Below, one piece after another: positions 23,603 to 33,755 of a DNA stretch of 64,000 bases. Position 1 is the stretch's first letter; each line of letters begins with the position of its first letter. This DNA comes from Lentinula raphanica (Eukaryota; Basidiomycota; Agaricomycetes; Agaricales; Omphalotaceae): positions 806,001 through 870,000 of the forward strand of contig JANVFP010000019.1 of the NCBI GenBank assembly GCA_027919835.1, written 5' to 3'. Both the position numbers and the translations under genes were made by a program. Under the pieces are notes generated by a model. It saw only the letters and a list, made by a program, of their open reading frames with translations. It ran no database searches and was not told the DNA's origin.

Positions 23603-24666
23603 CGAGAGCTGATCCCTGCATCCGATTCCAACGTGATCCCGTTACCGGCGCTCATTCCATTCATTCTGTTCATACTGACAATATATGGTCTGCGGCTTCA
23701 AGCGACGAAGAAGCTGATAAATCTATGAAAGATTTCAACCGCTGGGATTGGAAGGATGTCAAGGACAAAAAGTTTCTGGTCGGCCTCACGCTTGAATACT
23801 TCGACAACGGCAGTATCGGAATCTCTCAGGCTCCTTTCATCAAAAATGCCCTAAGGTACTTTGACCTCTGGGATTCTCTCTACCCGATCGAAACTCCACT
23901 ACCACCGAAATACCATGTCATTCCCTCGAAATCATACTCTGACGATGACGCAAAATTCATGAAGGATAAGCCTTATCGTCAGGTTCTCGGGTGTTGTTGG
24001 TGGATCGCTTCCTCGACACGACCCGACATTGTCTTTGCGTGTTCGAGCCTCTCATCCGTCCAAAATCAACCAACTCGTGAACATTGGGAACTTTTGATCA
24101 AACTCTGCCGGTACATTAAACACACGATCAACTACGGAATCATTTATCGCAAACTCGAGTCGGGAAATTCCATTCAGCCAATCGGTTACGTCGATTCAGA
24201 CTGGGCAAGCAATCCACATACCCGACGTTCGGTCTCCGGATACGTGTTCCTGATCAACGGATCTCCGGTATCGTGGTCTTCCAAACCCCAATCAATCACT
24301 GCACTCTCATCGACGGAAGCGGAATACGTAGTGTTGGCTCGCGGTGTGCAGCAAGCTGTTAGGCTCAACAGCTGGCTTTCTGAGGTGGAACTCGGCGGTA
24401 AAACCCCCATGCGGATTCTTAGTGATAGTTTGGGCGCAATCAGTCTTTCCGAAACGACTCGCGAACACGGCATATCGAAGGCCATTGACGTCCGATATCA
24501 TTTTATTCGGGACGAGGTCGAGGACAAGAAGGTCGAAATATATCCTGTTGCTTCCAAGGATAATGTTGCCGACCTCATGACGAAATCTTTGTCAAAGGAT
24601 CTGCATCAACGATTCGTACGTGCTCTCGGACTTGATTGGTGGTATCGTCGCCAGGGGGAGTGTTAG
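23603..24666 (+). pseudogene. copia gag-pol, part 3: end of RT and RNase H
   Basis: Continues in frame after the LINE duplication (SRADPCIRFQRD). Where the RT active site (YVDD-type) is expected the sequence reads SVHTDNIWSAAS, so one of the two metal-binding Asp residues is Asn. Then come LVGLTLEYF, the ALRYFDLWDS region and the copia RNase H (GYVDSDWASNPHTRRSVSGY, SSTEAEYVVLARGVQQAVRL, DVRYHFIRDEVE). The stop TAG (24664-24666) lies inside the first bases of the 3' LTR. Confidence 0.93.
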
Positions 24667-24973
24667 ATATCTGGCAGATATAGTGGCGACGATGGGATTG
24701 CCTGGGACGCGGTGTCGTGGGCGAGATCGGTGTATTGGTTTATTTGGACACTCGATTTGTATATTTAAGACGTTTCCTTACTTTACCACTCTTCAACCCG
24801 TATTGTCACGTTGAAGAGTGAGTAGTCTCCATTACATCGCTATATGCTACTGTACTTACTGTTCACATCTAGCTCACTTCGTATCGTATAGGTACATTCT
24901 ATAATAGAACTCGTATTGTCACGTTGAAGACTCACTTCGTATCGTATAGCCGATGGCCAGCGAATCTTTTAGA
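24661..24973 (+). repeat. 3' LTR of the copia element
   Basis: 313 bp, same ends as the 5' LTR; followed by the GAGGT duplication at 24974-24978. Compared with the 5' LTR it lacks 11 bp and differs by six transitions, five of them at CpG positions. Confidence 0.93.
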
Positions 24974-24978
24974 GAGGT

Positions 24979-25545
24979 GTTTAAAATCCAGAATTCAGTG
25001 GTGTTTGCCTTGTACAATGAATATAACTCTCAGACTGAGGAACTTGTTCTGCTTAAGTATCGGAAATTGTAGTATAGTAGTAAAGACAGCTAAATGAATC
25101 AACTCCGAGGCCAATCACATTCTTTTTGAGGTGTTCCGAGGCAAGTGTTCAGCGGAGGTTGGATGTTCAAAGGACGTGGGAATGACTGTACCCATGTTCT
25201 ACAGGAGCCTCGAGTGAATGAAGACTGGAGTGACTCTTGGGAAGGCTGTGTCATGGGAAAAGTCATGTGCATTGGCTTATGTCCAAACCGGGACATAAGC
25301 CTCCACGGACATAGCCCATGAACCGGAAGATCTTGATTTCATGATAAGAATGGAAGCTCGTGGAAGCTCGTGGCATCACCGCCATTTATGGGGATTCAAT
25401 AATTCATCCCAATAAGCCGACGTCGTGGATATACTCAGGATGTTCTTCCTACATTAAAGACCTGCAGATAACCCATAACAAATTTTGTTTCGCCTTCGCA
25501 CTCTTACTACTACCACGACGACGACGATCTATCACCAGTACCAAC
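24979..25545. other. Intergenic; putative promoter/5' UTR of the Zn2Cys6 gene
   Basis: No gene recognised. The last 200 bp lead into the ATG at 25546. An upstream in-frame ATG exists at 25360, but the intervening codons look unlike coding sequence. Confidence 0.4.
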
Positions 25546-27210
25546 ATGGAACGTCCGCACCAGCCTGAGAGGGCGGCTGCAGAGCATCGAAGTCGTACTA
25601 TTCCTAAGTCTCAACAGATCACCTATGACGAGTCTCTGAGTGATCCTACTACCGCTGACCTCAACGTAGAAGGCATCACTGAGGAGCTCAAAAAAGCTTT
25701 CCGGATTATATACAAAAAGCACGGCTCACTCAAGGAGCGACGCAATTTCAACGTAAAATTTCGCCATGTTGTTCGTATTCGCAAATTCACATCTACTACT
25801 GATCGTTGTTCTGATTTTCACTCAATGCATTCTCTCTACAGGGCTGCGAACAATGCCTCAAGAGGAAAAAGCCTTGCGAGATACGAGCTACAGCCCTTCA
25901 GTGTGGAAACTGCCCTCCGTACGTCAAATGCACACGAGTGCCCATTCTCAAAAAGCTCCGGGTCCTGGATTTGATGCCAGAAGTCTCTGAACAACAATAC
26001 GAGGTTCTACTGACTTGGTACAAGCAGACTGTGGAGGATGAATTACTGAAGCCGCTCAGAGAGACTCTACATCTAGAGGTGATTACAAGATAGCAAAGTC
26101 GGCGTCTCTCATTTAACACTTACTCCGAGCTAGCAGGCGACAAAAGCTGAACCATCCAATCCTCTTAGTAGTGATGAAATGGAGTCCGGGTCCAGTCCTG
26201 ATCCATTCCTTGTAAGTATAAAGAAATCTCAAGCGGTGCTCGTGCTAATCGATCCCAGAATCAAGTTGTTCCAGTCGGTGGGCCGGGGGTAGATATGTCT
26301 CAAGCCTACAGGGAGGAAAGCCCCTCTCGTGAACTCAATGTAGTACGCATCGACAACCGTAATGCATCTCGAAGTGACAGGACTAGACTACCTCGTCCTT
26401 CCAAGATTGCTTCAAACCCATATCCTCCGGTTGCTGTTTTTCCCTCTCATACTTCTCGCGAGCATAAACAGAACTGGCAACGAGAAGACACTCCCAGTAC
26501 CACCCCACCCTATCATAACCTACCTCCGCTTTCGTATCATTCTCCTCCTCCGGATCGATTGCCTGCTGCTAGTGCTCTATACAGGGTCCCTTCTTCGTTT
26601 TATCGCAGTGCGATCGAGGATGATTCCTGCTCGAATGCGTCCGACGTACAAGACGCTCAACGTTCAAATAGTAGCGGTGAGTCCTCAAAACGTTCGGTCA
26701 TTCGATCGCATGAGTAACTGTGCGTTCTCAGGCCATCCCGGACAGTTTCCGTCAGCTGTTAATTGGAATCGCCCACACGACATGCATATTCGCACTGCTG
26801 AAAATGTATCTTCACCTTCATTAGGACCCTACTACAGTGGAGGGACTTCTTACTACGTTAACGGGCCGACAAGCTACGGGTACCACAGTCAATCGTCACG
26901 GAGTCCTTCTGAGTCAAACTTTTCCCGTTCTCAGCGCTCTTCGCCTTATTCTGTGCTACCGGAGGCTACAAAGTTACCTCAATCGCGCAGTTGGAGTGCA
27001 AATGCTAGTACGGGCGGTTACTCGAGTGATTACACTCGCCCACAAGAAACCGAAGGCCATTCTCCGGAGAGTTTTACTCAGTTTGAGGACACGAAACCGT
27101 CTCCGCACTTACGTAGTATGTGGGGCGGAGAAGCTGCGAATGAAGCATACGAGTCGTATTATGGACATCACGGTCCTCAACATATGTATCGGCCAAACGC
27201 AACGCCATAG
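25546..27210 (+). CDS. Zn(2)-Cys(6) cluster protein, putative transcription factor
   Basis: Five exons with matching phases: 25546-25752, 25842-26078, 26137-26211, 26259-26676 and 26732-27210, giving 471 residues. Introns are 47-89 bp, GT-AG. Exon 2 opens with a binuclear-cluster signature with six cysteines spaced CX2CX6CX8CX2CX6C (residues 71-99: CEQCLKRKKPC ... CGNCPPYVKC), with the usual basic KRKK after the second Cys. Family members bind DNA as fungal regulators; the role here is inferred. Between about residues 100 and 150 lies a helical stretch (VSEQQYEVLLTWYKQTVEDE). The C-terminal 320 residues are rich in Ser, Pro and Tyr and probably disordered. No middle-homology domain was recognised. 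The cluster sits about 70 residues in rather than at the extreme N-terminus. Confidence 0.85.
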
Positions 27211-27574
27211 CTCGACTTCCCTTCAGATATTCATGCACTTAGGTTGCGCACCCTGCTGATCTTCTTGACACATATGTATATACTAGTACGCTGGAACTGG
27301 CTCACCACCTAGTACATACCTGAAGTGGACTTGGCACTACTATCTCTTGCTGGTCAATCAATCCAATACTTTCCATCACTGTCTATAAGTATGTACATTT
27401 TGAAATCGAATGTTGAACGTGGTATAGGCATTACTTAGTGTTCCGACATTTGGGCACGCAAAGATCATTAACAAAGTGGCATTAGTTCAAAGATCGAGCT
27501 CTACGATACATACGACACGGTGGAATTTGAAGAAAAGAAAATGGGCCAGAATGGTGATCGAGCAAGGCATCATC
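27211..27574. other. Intergenic between convergent genes
   Basis: 3' flank shared by the Zn2Cys6 gene (+) and the fatty acid hydroxylase gene (-). No further feature seen. Confidence 0.5.
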
Positions 27575-28297
27575 TCAAACAGGGAGGACGGTATTGAAAA
27601 CGATGTCCCAGATTTTACCTGCAATGTGTTCAAGAGATGTTCGGTGCGAATAAAAAAGGGACATACTGGTGACACCGAATCCGAGGTCGAAGTTTTTGTA
27701 ATGGTGAGCAAGGTGGTATCTTTTCATTTCCTTCAAATACGCCGGCAGTTGACTATGGTGTAACCTGTGGAAGATATGACAAGCTGAAGCGGACAGAACA
27801 TGAATGAAGACATACGCGCAATGCATGCAATCGTAAAGGACATCTGAACATTAATCTCAGCGGTCGTCCATTATGATATAGATTCGATAGCTCACAAAAT
27901 GTAAACGCGCCGGATATTATGCCATTCGCGACTGCCAGAGGGAATATCTTGTACGCAAGACGAGTCATAGGCCATTCTAACATTGCGAACAGAGGCGGTG
28001 GCATTACAAGGCGGAGCCTTTCGTACCAGCATCAATAACGTTTCGGGACAAGGCGAGAAACAAAACCTCACCGGTCCATAGGCACGTAATGATGCACACC
28101 GTGCAGCAAGAAATGCAACAGCAAGAAGATGGGCTTGTCGGGAAGGTAGCAATCGACGTGGAACAAGAATCTATGGAAGATATGCTCCAACAGGGTCCAG
28201 ATGAAGTTCCCGATGAAGAAACAGATCAAGGTTTTAGAAAGCGAATCAGCGGATAAGTTGGCTAGTCCGGACAAGGGCAGGGTTGGGTATATACAGC
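27575..28297 (-). CDS. Fatty acid 2-hydroxylase (Scs7/FA2H type), C-terminal catalytic half
   Basis: Di-iron membrane hydroxylase that 2-hydroxylates the fatty acyl chain of ceramides in the ER. Exons run from about 28297 down to 28072, then 28017-27896, 27843-27816, 27764-27667 and 27618-27575, all GT-AG with matching phases. All histidine clusters are present: HIFHRFLFH, HFLLHGVHHYVPMDR, CMHCALHH and YHLAHHYKNFDLGFGVTSK. Hydrophobic stretches between them fit membrane helices. The usual N-terminal cytochrome b5 domain and first membrane part are not recognisable upstream. The open frame ends at a TAG near 28310, so the gene is either truncated or has exons I could not find. The stop at 27575-27577 gives the normal FA2H C-terminus. 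Confidence 0.82.
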
Positions 28298-29095
28298 TAC
28301 TGGCACTGAAGCAGCTCTAGCCCAACCTCCCAGAGCTTCGAACGCTGATCCTTCCAGGGCTGCAGCTGCTTGGGCGTGGCTTGAGCTTTGAAGTCCTTGT
28401 CCGACATATAGCCATTCTGATACCAATGACCTAAGCCTGACGACGTGAAGAAGTCGATAGATGAACGATGTTGATGACTGGCATGAGTGCGTTTGCATGG
28501 GCAACAGGTGCAGAGGGTATAAACAAGGCAGCTCCAGGTAGGAATGGGGTAACTAATCCTAACGACCACGCGATGAAGTGCCCTGAACGAACGTAGTCGT
28601 AATCGCCGCCAGCATAGATTGCACACATAGAGAACAGTAATCTTCATCTTTACGAGTAGCTGCGTTATGAAGTTGAAGTGACACGCTCCATAGCAGCAGC
28701 CTTGAAACATACGACGGATGCTTGAGCTATCTAACAAAATTCTGTTTAGAAGGCTTGAGAGGAACCGATGAAGAGCTGGAAAAATTGCATAGCTGCTGGG
28801 GCGGAGGTTTCCTCCACCGAACCCACAACCAGCTGGAAGGGTAACGTACTCACCCCTTCGATGGGAAGCCGAGAGCTGCCCATATCAGTCGGAGGTACGA
28901 CTTCGTCTGTGTCGTTGAGAAGGTATGCCGCCTCCTGTTTCTGAAGGCCAGATGAAAGCAGTGAGGTATTGAGGCTTATCAGAACCACGTCTGGGCCACA
29001 GGAAAATTCGCTGTACTCCCTCTTGCTTCGAAGAACACGAAACCCAACTAAAGAAGCGAAGCATGATTAGCGTCGTACCTGAAAATCGCATCGCC
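28297..29095 (-). other. Unresolved spliced coding region upstream of FA2H
   Basis: Coding-like pieces on the minus strand: GFRVLRSKREYSEFSCGPDV continuing to MGSSRLPIEG (about 29040-28855, followed by a good GTGAGT donor), KHPSYVSRLLLWSVSLQLHN (about 28720-28660), and a C-terminal-looking GYMSDKDFKAQATPKQLQPW leading to a TAG at about 28297. I could not join them with confident phases and do not recognise the protein. It may be a separate gene ending just upstream of FA2H, or altered 5' exons of it. Confidence 0.35.
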
Positions 29096-29935
29096 GAAAC
29101 ATTCGGAAAGCGTGTCTAAGCACGACTCTGCCCACACCCAAGCGTTTGCCAACACCCTCCACTTCCCCAAGGACGGGGTGGCGGCCGTGCCCAGACATTG
29201 GACACGTCCAGCTCATAGAATGACCTATGAGCTGGCGATGCAGGCGGCCAAGGTGCAGGCAAAGAGAAGAAGAGGAAGGAACGATTTGACCTACATCCTG
29301 AGCTCTTGTGGGTCTCCAGCCCACCCCCAGCGGCCTCTACATCTTGACCTCGAACCCTCTTTCTACGGCCATACAAAGAAAGAGGAGAGACGCTGGAGAG
29401 ATGAGATGCAGAAGAAAAGTTGTAACATGTCATGTTTTTGTTGAACCTCATTTGTCAGCTGGCGTGACTCGAGCACGTGGCTAATTCAACGCGTGAACCT
29501 GAGATTCTGAGGCCTCCTCGAGTTCGGAATACGATTTTGTGAGACAAGGGACAGTGCGAAGAGACGAGGTAGGGGGCAAGTAGCAAAAACTAAGTGCATG
29601 TGCACATATGTAACGCAGGGTGGTTGAGAAAGAGACTTTGGATATATGAACGGATCGAAAAGAGAGAAGGGTGCACAAAGTCTATTGTATATAACACATA
29701 GCAAGGTCAGAGAGCAGAGACGAAGTGCATGGGACAAGGGAGCTGTCAATCAAAAAAAGCAGCAGTAGATACTTGCTGACTTTGGTGGTCAGAGAACAGG
29801 TATTGTTTTGGATATTGCGAAGCGACCTTTTGCAAATTTTGGGAGATGACCCTGATGAGCTATAGGCGGTACGGTTTTAGCAAAGTGAGCGGGGCAGGAG
29901 ATCATCTGAATTCACTCACTGCATCTGAACGCGAT
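29096..29935. other. No supportable gene
   Basis: Overlapping ORFs on both strands show no recognisable motif. Confidence 0.4.
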
Positions 29936-30619
29936 TCAACACTTCGTTAGTGGGCTAGCGTCTGCATCCGGATACACAAGATCCGCATCTATATCCTCTA
30001 ATTCAGTGTCTCCTTCATTGCCATTGACATCTTCGAGGTCCAAGCCTTTAAGTGCATCCTCCTCAAGTGCCTCTTCGTCAGGAAGACAGCAACATAGCTG
30101 AATACGAGGAGTTTTCTTCTCCCTATTCATGGCCGTGCACGCCCATCCGCGTTGGGGAAGAGATGTTTTTTTACTAGCTCCCAATGAATCTATGACCCCG
30201 CGGTTCGAGGAAGAGGAGCTGCGTTCAGCAGCAACTGTCGAGTCTACACCATCTCTAGAAGTTGTAAGTGTTGCACCGTCGCGATATCTGTGAACGAAAC
30301 GCGTGTTCACGCTCAGAACACTGAGGGATGCTGAGAGGTGACGCTGATCCGTGGAGGTTTCGGGAGATTGGGAAGAGATTGGCGACGCGACATAGCCTGA
30401 CTGATCGACAACGAATAGGCGTACAACATCCTCTCCGATCTTCGAATCGCCCGTGAAAACCTTTTCTATTACCCATGAACCCGGTTCATACGATAGCTCT
30501 TCGACTTCAACGCGACGTGGCCGTTTCATTCTTCTATTCCCGACCTCGTTACCTCTGGACCGCTTCCTACTACCGGTTTTCGAGCTGCTAGTGGTTTTGG
30601 AAGTCGCGTTGGCCGACAT
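29936..30619 (-). CDS. Conserved-in-window unknown protein, basic N-terminus and acidic C-terminus (copy 1)
   Basis: 227 codons, intronless, ATG at 30617-30619. I do not recognise the family. The first 40 residues are Ser/Thr/Lys/Arg-rich with a bipartite nuclear-localisation-like signal (GSRKRSRGNEVGNRRMKRPR). The middle (SYEPGSWVIEKVFTGDSKIG) looks globular. The end is strongly acidic (LEDVNGNEGDTELEDIDADL). A second copy in inverted orientation lies at 60369-62485. The two share the coding region and about 120 bp upstream, including a TTCACGTTGAAATATTGTA block, which argues that this is a real transcribed unit with its promoter. Copy 2 is broken; this copy is open. Confidence 0.65.
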   Translation of the reverse strand: MSANATSKTTSSSKTGSRKRSRGNEVGNRRMKRPRRVEVEELSYEPGSWVIEKVFTGDSKIGEDVVRLFVVDQSGYVASPISSQSPETSTDQRHLSASLSVLSVNTRFVHRYRDGATLTTSRDGVDSTVAAERSSSSSNRGVIDSLGASKKTSLPQRGWACTAMNREKKTPRIQLCCCLPDEEALEEDALKGLDLEDVNGNEGDTELEDIDADLVYPDADASPLTKC

Positions 30620-30935
30620 TAGGGCTGAGATTCTTCACGTTGAAATATTGTACTCTAGCATTAAATTTTTATTGAAACCAAGAGAGAATGTTATTCAGAG
30701 CAAAAAATTCTGGGTTCAGGCTCACAGTCCAAGCTCAAGGGTAAGACGTACAGTGCACGGACTTGCTTTGTGGAGTTCAGAACGTTCAAAGTCAACAAAG
30801 CCTGAAGCTGCCGGTTTTGCCGAATCAATTGATCAACGTTCACGTTCAACGTTGAGAACTCCGATCAGTATTATGCTCGCAACTCCTTTACTGACGAAGA
30901 CGAGGTCGGCGATACAGGAGCAATTTATATACTGT
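30620..30935. other. Promoter/5' flank of copy 1 and 3' flank of the ankyrin gene
   Basis: About 30620-30725 is shared in inverted form with about 60230-60368 upstream of the second gene copy. The rest is unique and non-coding. Confidence 0.55.
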
Positions 30936-33755
30936 TCATACGTATATCCTTTGTTTTACACCTTTTATAACATCTTTGATCACTAGAAGGCACTGATTGA
31001 TATTTTTGATATCAGCTAGAACTCCATCGTCAATCTTTCGAAATAATAACAATTGGACAACTCTCGTCTCTTCGTCTTCGCCCTCTACGGGCAAGCTGCC
31101 GCGAGACATGTCCTGAAGCGAAGGAGCACTGGATGTTGAAGCTATGGAGGCCAGACTGGATTTGTTGGATAAGGATGGGCCGCGAAAGAAAATATCCTCC
31201 CCCATTCTTAAATTTTCGACCATCGTCTTTCGTGCCTATAGTATCATCGGGAAATCGATACAGGGAGAAGAGCGGAGTAGATAGTATCGGAAATCTTACC
31301 TTCAATGCTCGTTTCAAAATTCTTTCCGCTCGTGTGATTGACCGATCGGTGGATTGGAGGAGTTTGTTAATCTACGCGCAAAGAAATAAGAATTGAACAA
31401 ACGGAAGATCGAGGAATCGAGAAAGCGGAAAACTGACAGAAGTCATTCTGTCACGTATGGAGTCCATCTCTCGTCCTGCAGCACCAATAGGGCTACCAGA
31501 GGTCCTTAATGCAGATAAAGGGGACATGCACACCCGGTCACTAGAGTTCAACTCTTTCCGAGTCACAGGCATCTGAAACTGCATATCGCTCTTCACGGCA
31601 GGTAGGTGAGAAGACAGCAGTAGCATAGGGCTAGGTGGCTTGAGCCGTAATGATTTGGCAGAAGTCTTGCGTTTTATCCAGGCGACGAACCGGGCAGAGG
31701 GTGAAGTAGACACCTTCTGGGAAACATTCTGCGTGGATAATGAGCTGTTATCCGTGCTAGACGCGGTAATGAACGGCTGGAGAGTCTCCGGGCTCGGTTT
31801 GGAACTGCCGTTATCGTTGTACTTTGACTCTCTGGTTGAAGTTAAGATACGATCACCAATACCTTCAGACATCCGGGTTATCATACAAGGCTGCAGCCCG
31901 TGTTCCTCTATCTTCCTCTCAACCAGATGTTTCATGGACTCCAACAAATCAGTGGTGGCTTTTACGTCGTCTTCCATATCCTTCAGCATATCAGACGCTT
32001 CCTGTGTACGAGTTTTGAAATATCCTATGACAGCCCGAATGAGACCTTTCATTTCAAGTATAAGCGATTCCAAATGCGCTATGTGGCGCATGTTGCTACT
32101 ATTCCGGTGAAGCGTCGGAGAAGAAATCCGCAGCTTATCGATCAGGCGAGCAGCGGCGTCGAAGACCTCATGATCTGCAAGGGCGATATGTGAGGCATGC
32201 ACAACACAATCTGAATCCGAGTTGGAAATTTGTTGAGGTCGGACAGTTTTGCTCGACTGAGAGGAGCAAGGTCGAACTGATTGTTGAGCGTCCTGCTCAA
32301 GAACAATGCGATACTGAGGTTTCGCAACTTGCAGAGCAGTAAGACTAATTTCCAGGGTAATGAGTAACGAAGATACTCTTCCATGATATATTACATGAGC
32401 CTACCCTTTAGCATTTCGAAAGTCCCGGACAGTGCGTGAGGTATCAAAATTGAGCAACACCCGCAGCATGATAATAGATTGACCGCGCTGAGCAGCTATA
32501 TGAAGACATGTATCTCCCTGTTTGTCTCTGGCAGATAGAGGGGCATGTAGATCATGAACGAGGTGATTGACATATTCGACCAGCGTCTCTTCTGCGCAAT
32601 TTGCGTGGTTGGAGAAGGCAAGACAGTGGAGGGGTGTGTATTCTTCATGTTCAGTGAACAAAGCTATATCGGCACCGGCATAGTAGAGTGCATCAAGGTC
32701 ATGGATAGATGGTATATCAACGCAAGCACTGTGGTGCACGATGCTCCAGCCGCGTTCATCTCGAGAGTTAACAAGGTGAAGGAGATCAGGCCGTTCCGAC
32801 AAGGTAGAAAAAGGTTTTGTTTGAAAATTTTTGGGCAGGATGTCGGACTCTGTCATACTGGTGATTGAAGAGGTTACATTTTCCAGCAAGTCACTCGATT
32901 CAAGGAGTATTTCACTCTCGGTACTGGCCTACGCGTTGAAACGAAGCAAGTTAAGAAGTAGGTTAATGAGCAAAGAGTAACACACACCTTCCTTTCATGA
33001 AGCCTATTCCGACGAAGTATTGTTTCGCATGCAGACAAGATTTCGGGATGTGATAGCGAATATTGAATCGCACTTCGATGGTTCATAGCGCGTATATCTG
33101 GACTCGCGCCATGTTCTAACTAAAAACAAGATTAAGCTGCATCTCAAATCACGAGTAGAGATGAAGCGCACCAAGAACTCAACAATGCCTAAATGGCCCT
33201 CGCGCGCCGCGTCTGCAGATTAGGAACGAGTTAAGAGATTGTGGATTAGTATACTATCGCGCGACAGTTGAACTCACACATTAAGGGCGTAACACCAAAC
33301 AGATCTGCTCCGTCTGCTGCAACCGAGTCCAGACTGCTCTTGAGCAAAACACAAACAGCCTCTGGCATGTTAAGCCAGACAGCCATTCCAAGAGGTGTCG
33401 TATTGTTGAACGCGTTCTGGGGAGCATTCAAAGTGTATAAAGTTATCTCTGGCTGTTTGAGTAGTATGTCAATGACCTGCAGGCGAGAAGGTGTCATGAA
33501 CGAGCCATCGTGAGCCTCGGACAGATCACTCCAGCTAGCATTAAGGTTGTAAGGCTCTAGAAACTCGGAGGGATAACAAAACACGCACTGATTTCCTGCA
33601 ATAGCACACATTAGTGCTGTCCTTCCAGAAGCGTCAAGCGCGTTTACATTTGCACCGGCATCGATCGCTTCCTGGACACCTTCGTCGTCACCAACCACAG
33701 CGAAAAAGTGAAGACCATAATTGTGGGAAGAAAGACTTGTTGAATATGAGGTCAT
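30936..33755 (-). CDS. Ankyrin-repeat protein with C-terminal coiled-coil/helical region
   Basis: Multi-exon gene, ATG at 33753-33755, stop at 30936. The N-terminal exon starts an ankyrin array (LHFFAVVGDDEGVQEAIDAG, ANVNALDASGRTALMCAI, NNTTPLGMAVWLNMPEAVCV, DLFGVTPLM). It continues through short exons (DAAREGHLGIVEFL, LEHGASPDIRAMNHRSAIQY). A second set follows (DERGWSIVHHSACVDIPSIH, EYTPLHCLAFSNH, KQGDTCLHIAAQRGQSIIML). Downstream comes a helical stretch (LESLILEMKGLIRAVIGYFK, SDMLKDMEDDVKATTDLLES), a Ser-rich linker and a final helix ending GVKQRIYV. Such proteins act as protein-interaction scaffolds. The layout recalls Avo2-like or APSES-cofactor ankyrin proteins, but no KilA-N DNA-binding domain is present and I would not name it. 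Introns near 33230, 33120, 32950, 32390 and 31400 have good borders; the last exon joins are approximate. Confidence 0.82.

Larger units (their letters stand above)
13317..24973 (+). mobile_element. Ty1/copia LTR retrotransposon, interrupted by a hAT and a LINE
   Basis: Two direct LTRs (13317-13640 and 24661-24973) bound a gag-pol reading frame. The target duplication GAGGT lies at 13312-13316 and 24974-24978, the usual 5 bp. A purine-rich tract (AGGGGGAG) abuts the 3' LTR. The order gag, protease, integrase, reverse transcriptase, RNase H identifies the copia type. The native element is about 5.1 kb; 16844-20085 is a hAT transposon and 20300-23587 a LINE. Confidence 0.95.

Noticed and set aside
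13317..24973. Gypsy-type rather than copia-type element
   Set aside because: Integrase precedes reverse transcriptase in the polyprotein, which is the copia order.
25360..25545. Upstream ATG (25360) as start of the Zn2Cys6 protein
   Set aside because: The extra 62 residues have non-coding character; the ATG at 25546 opens the conserved-looking sequence.
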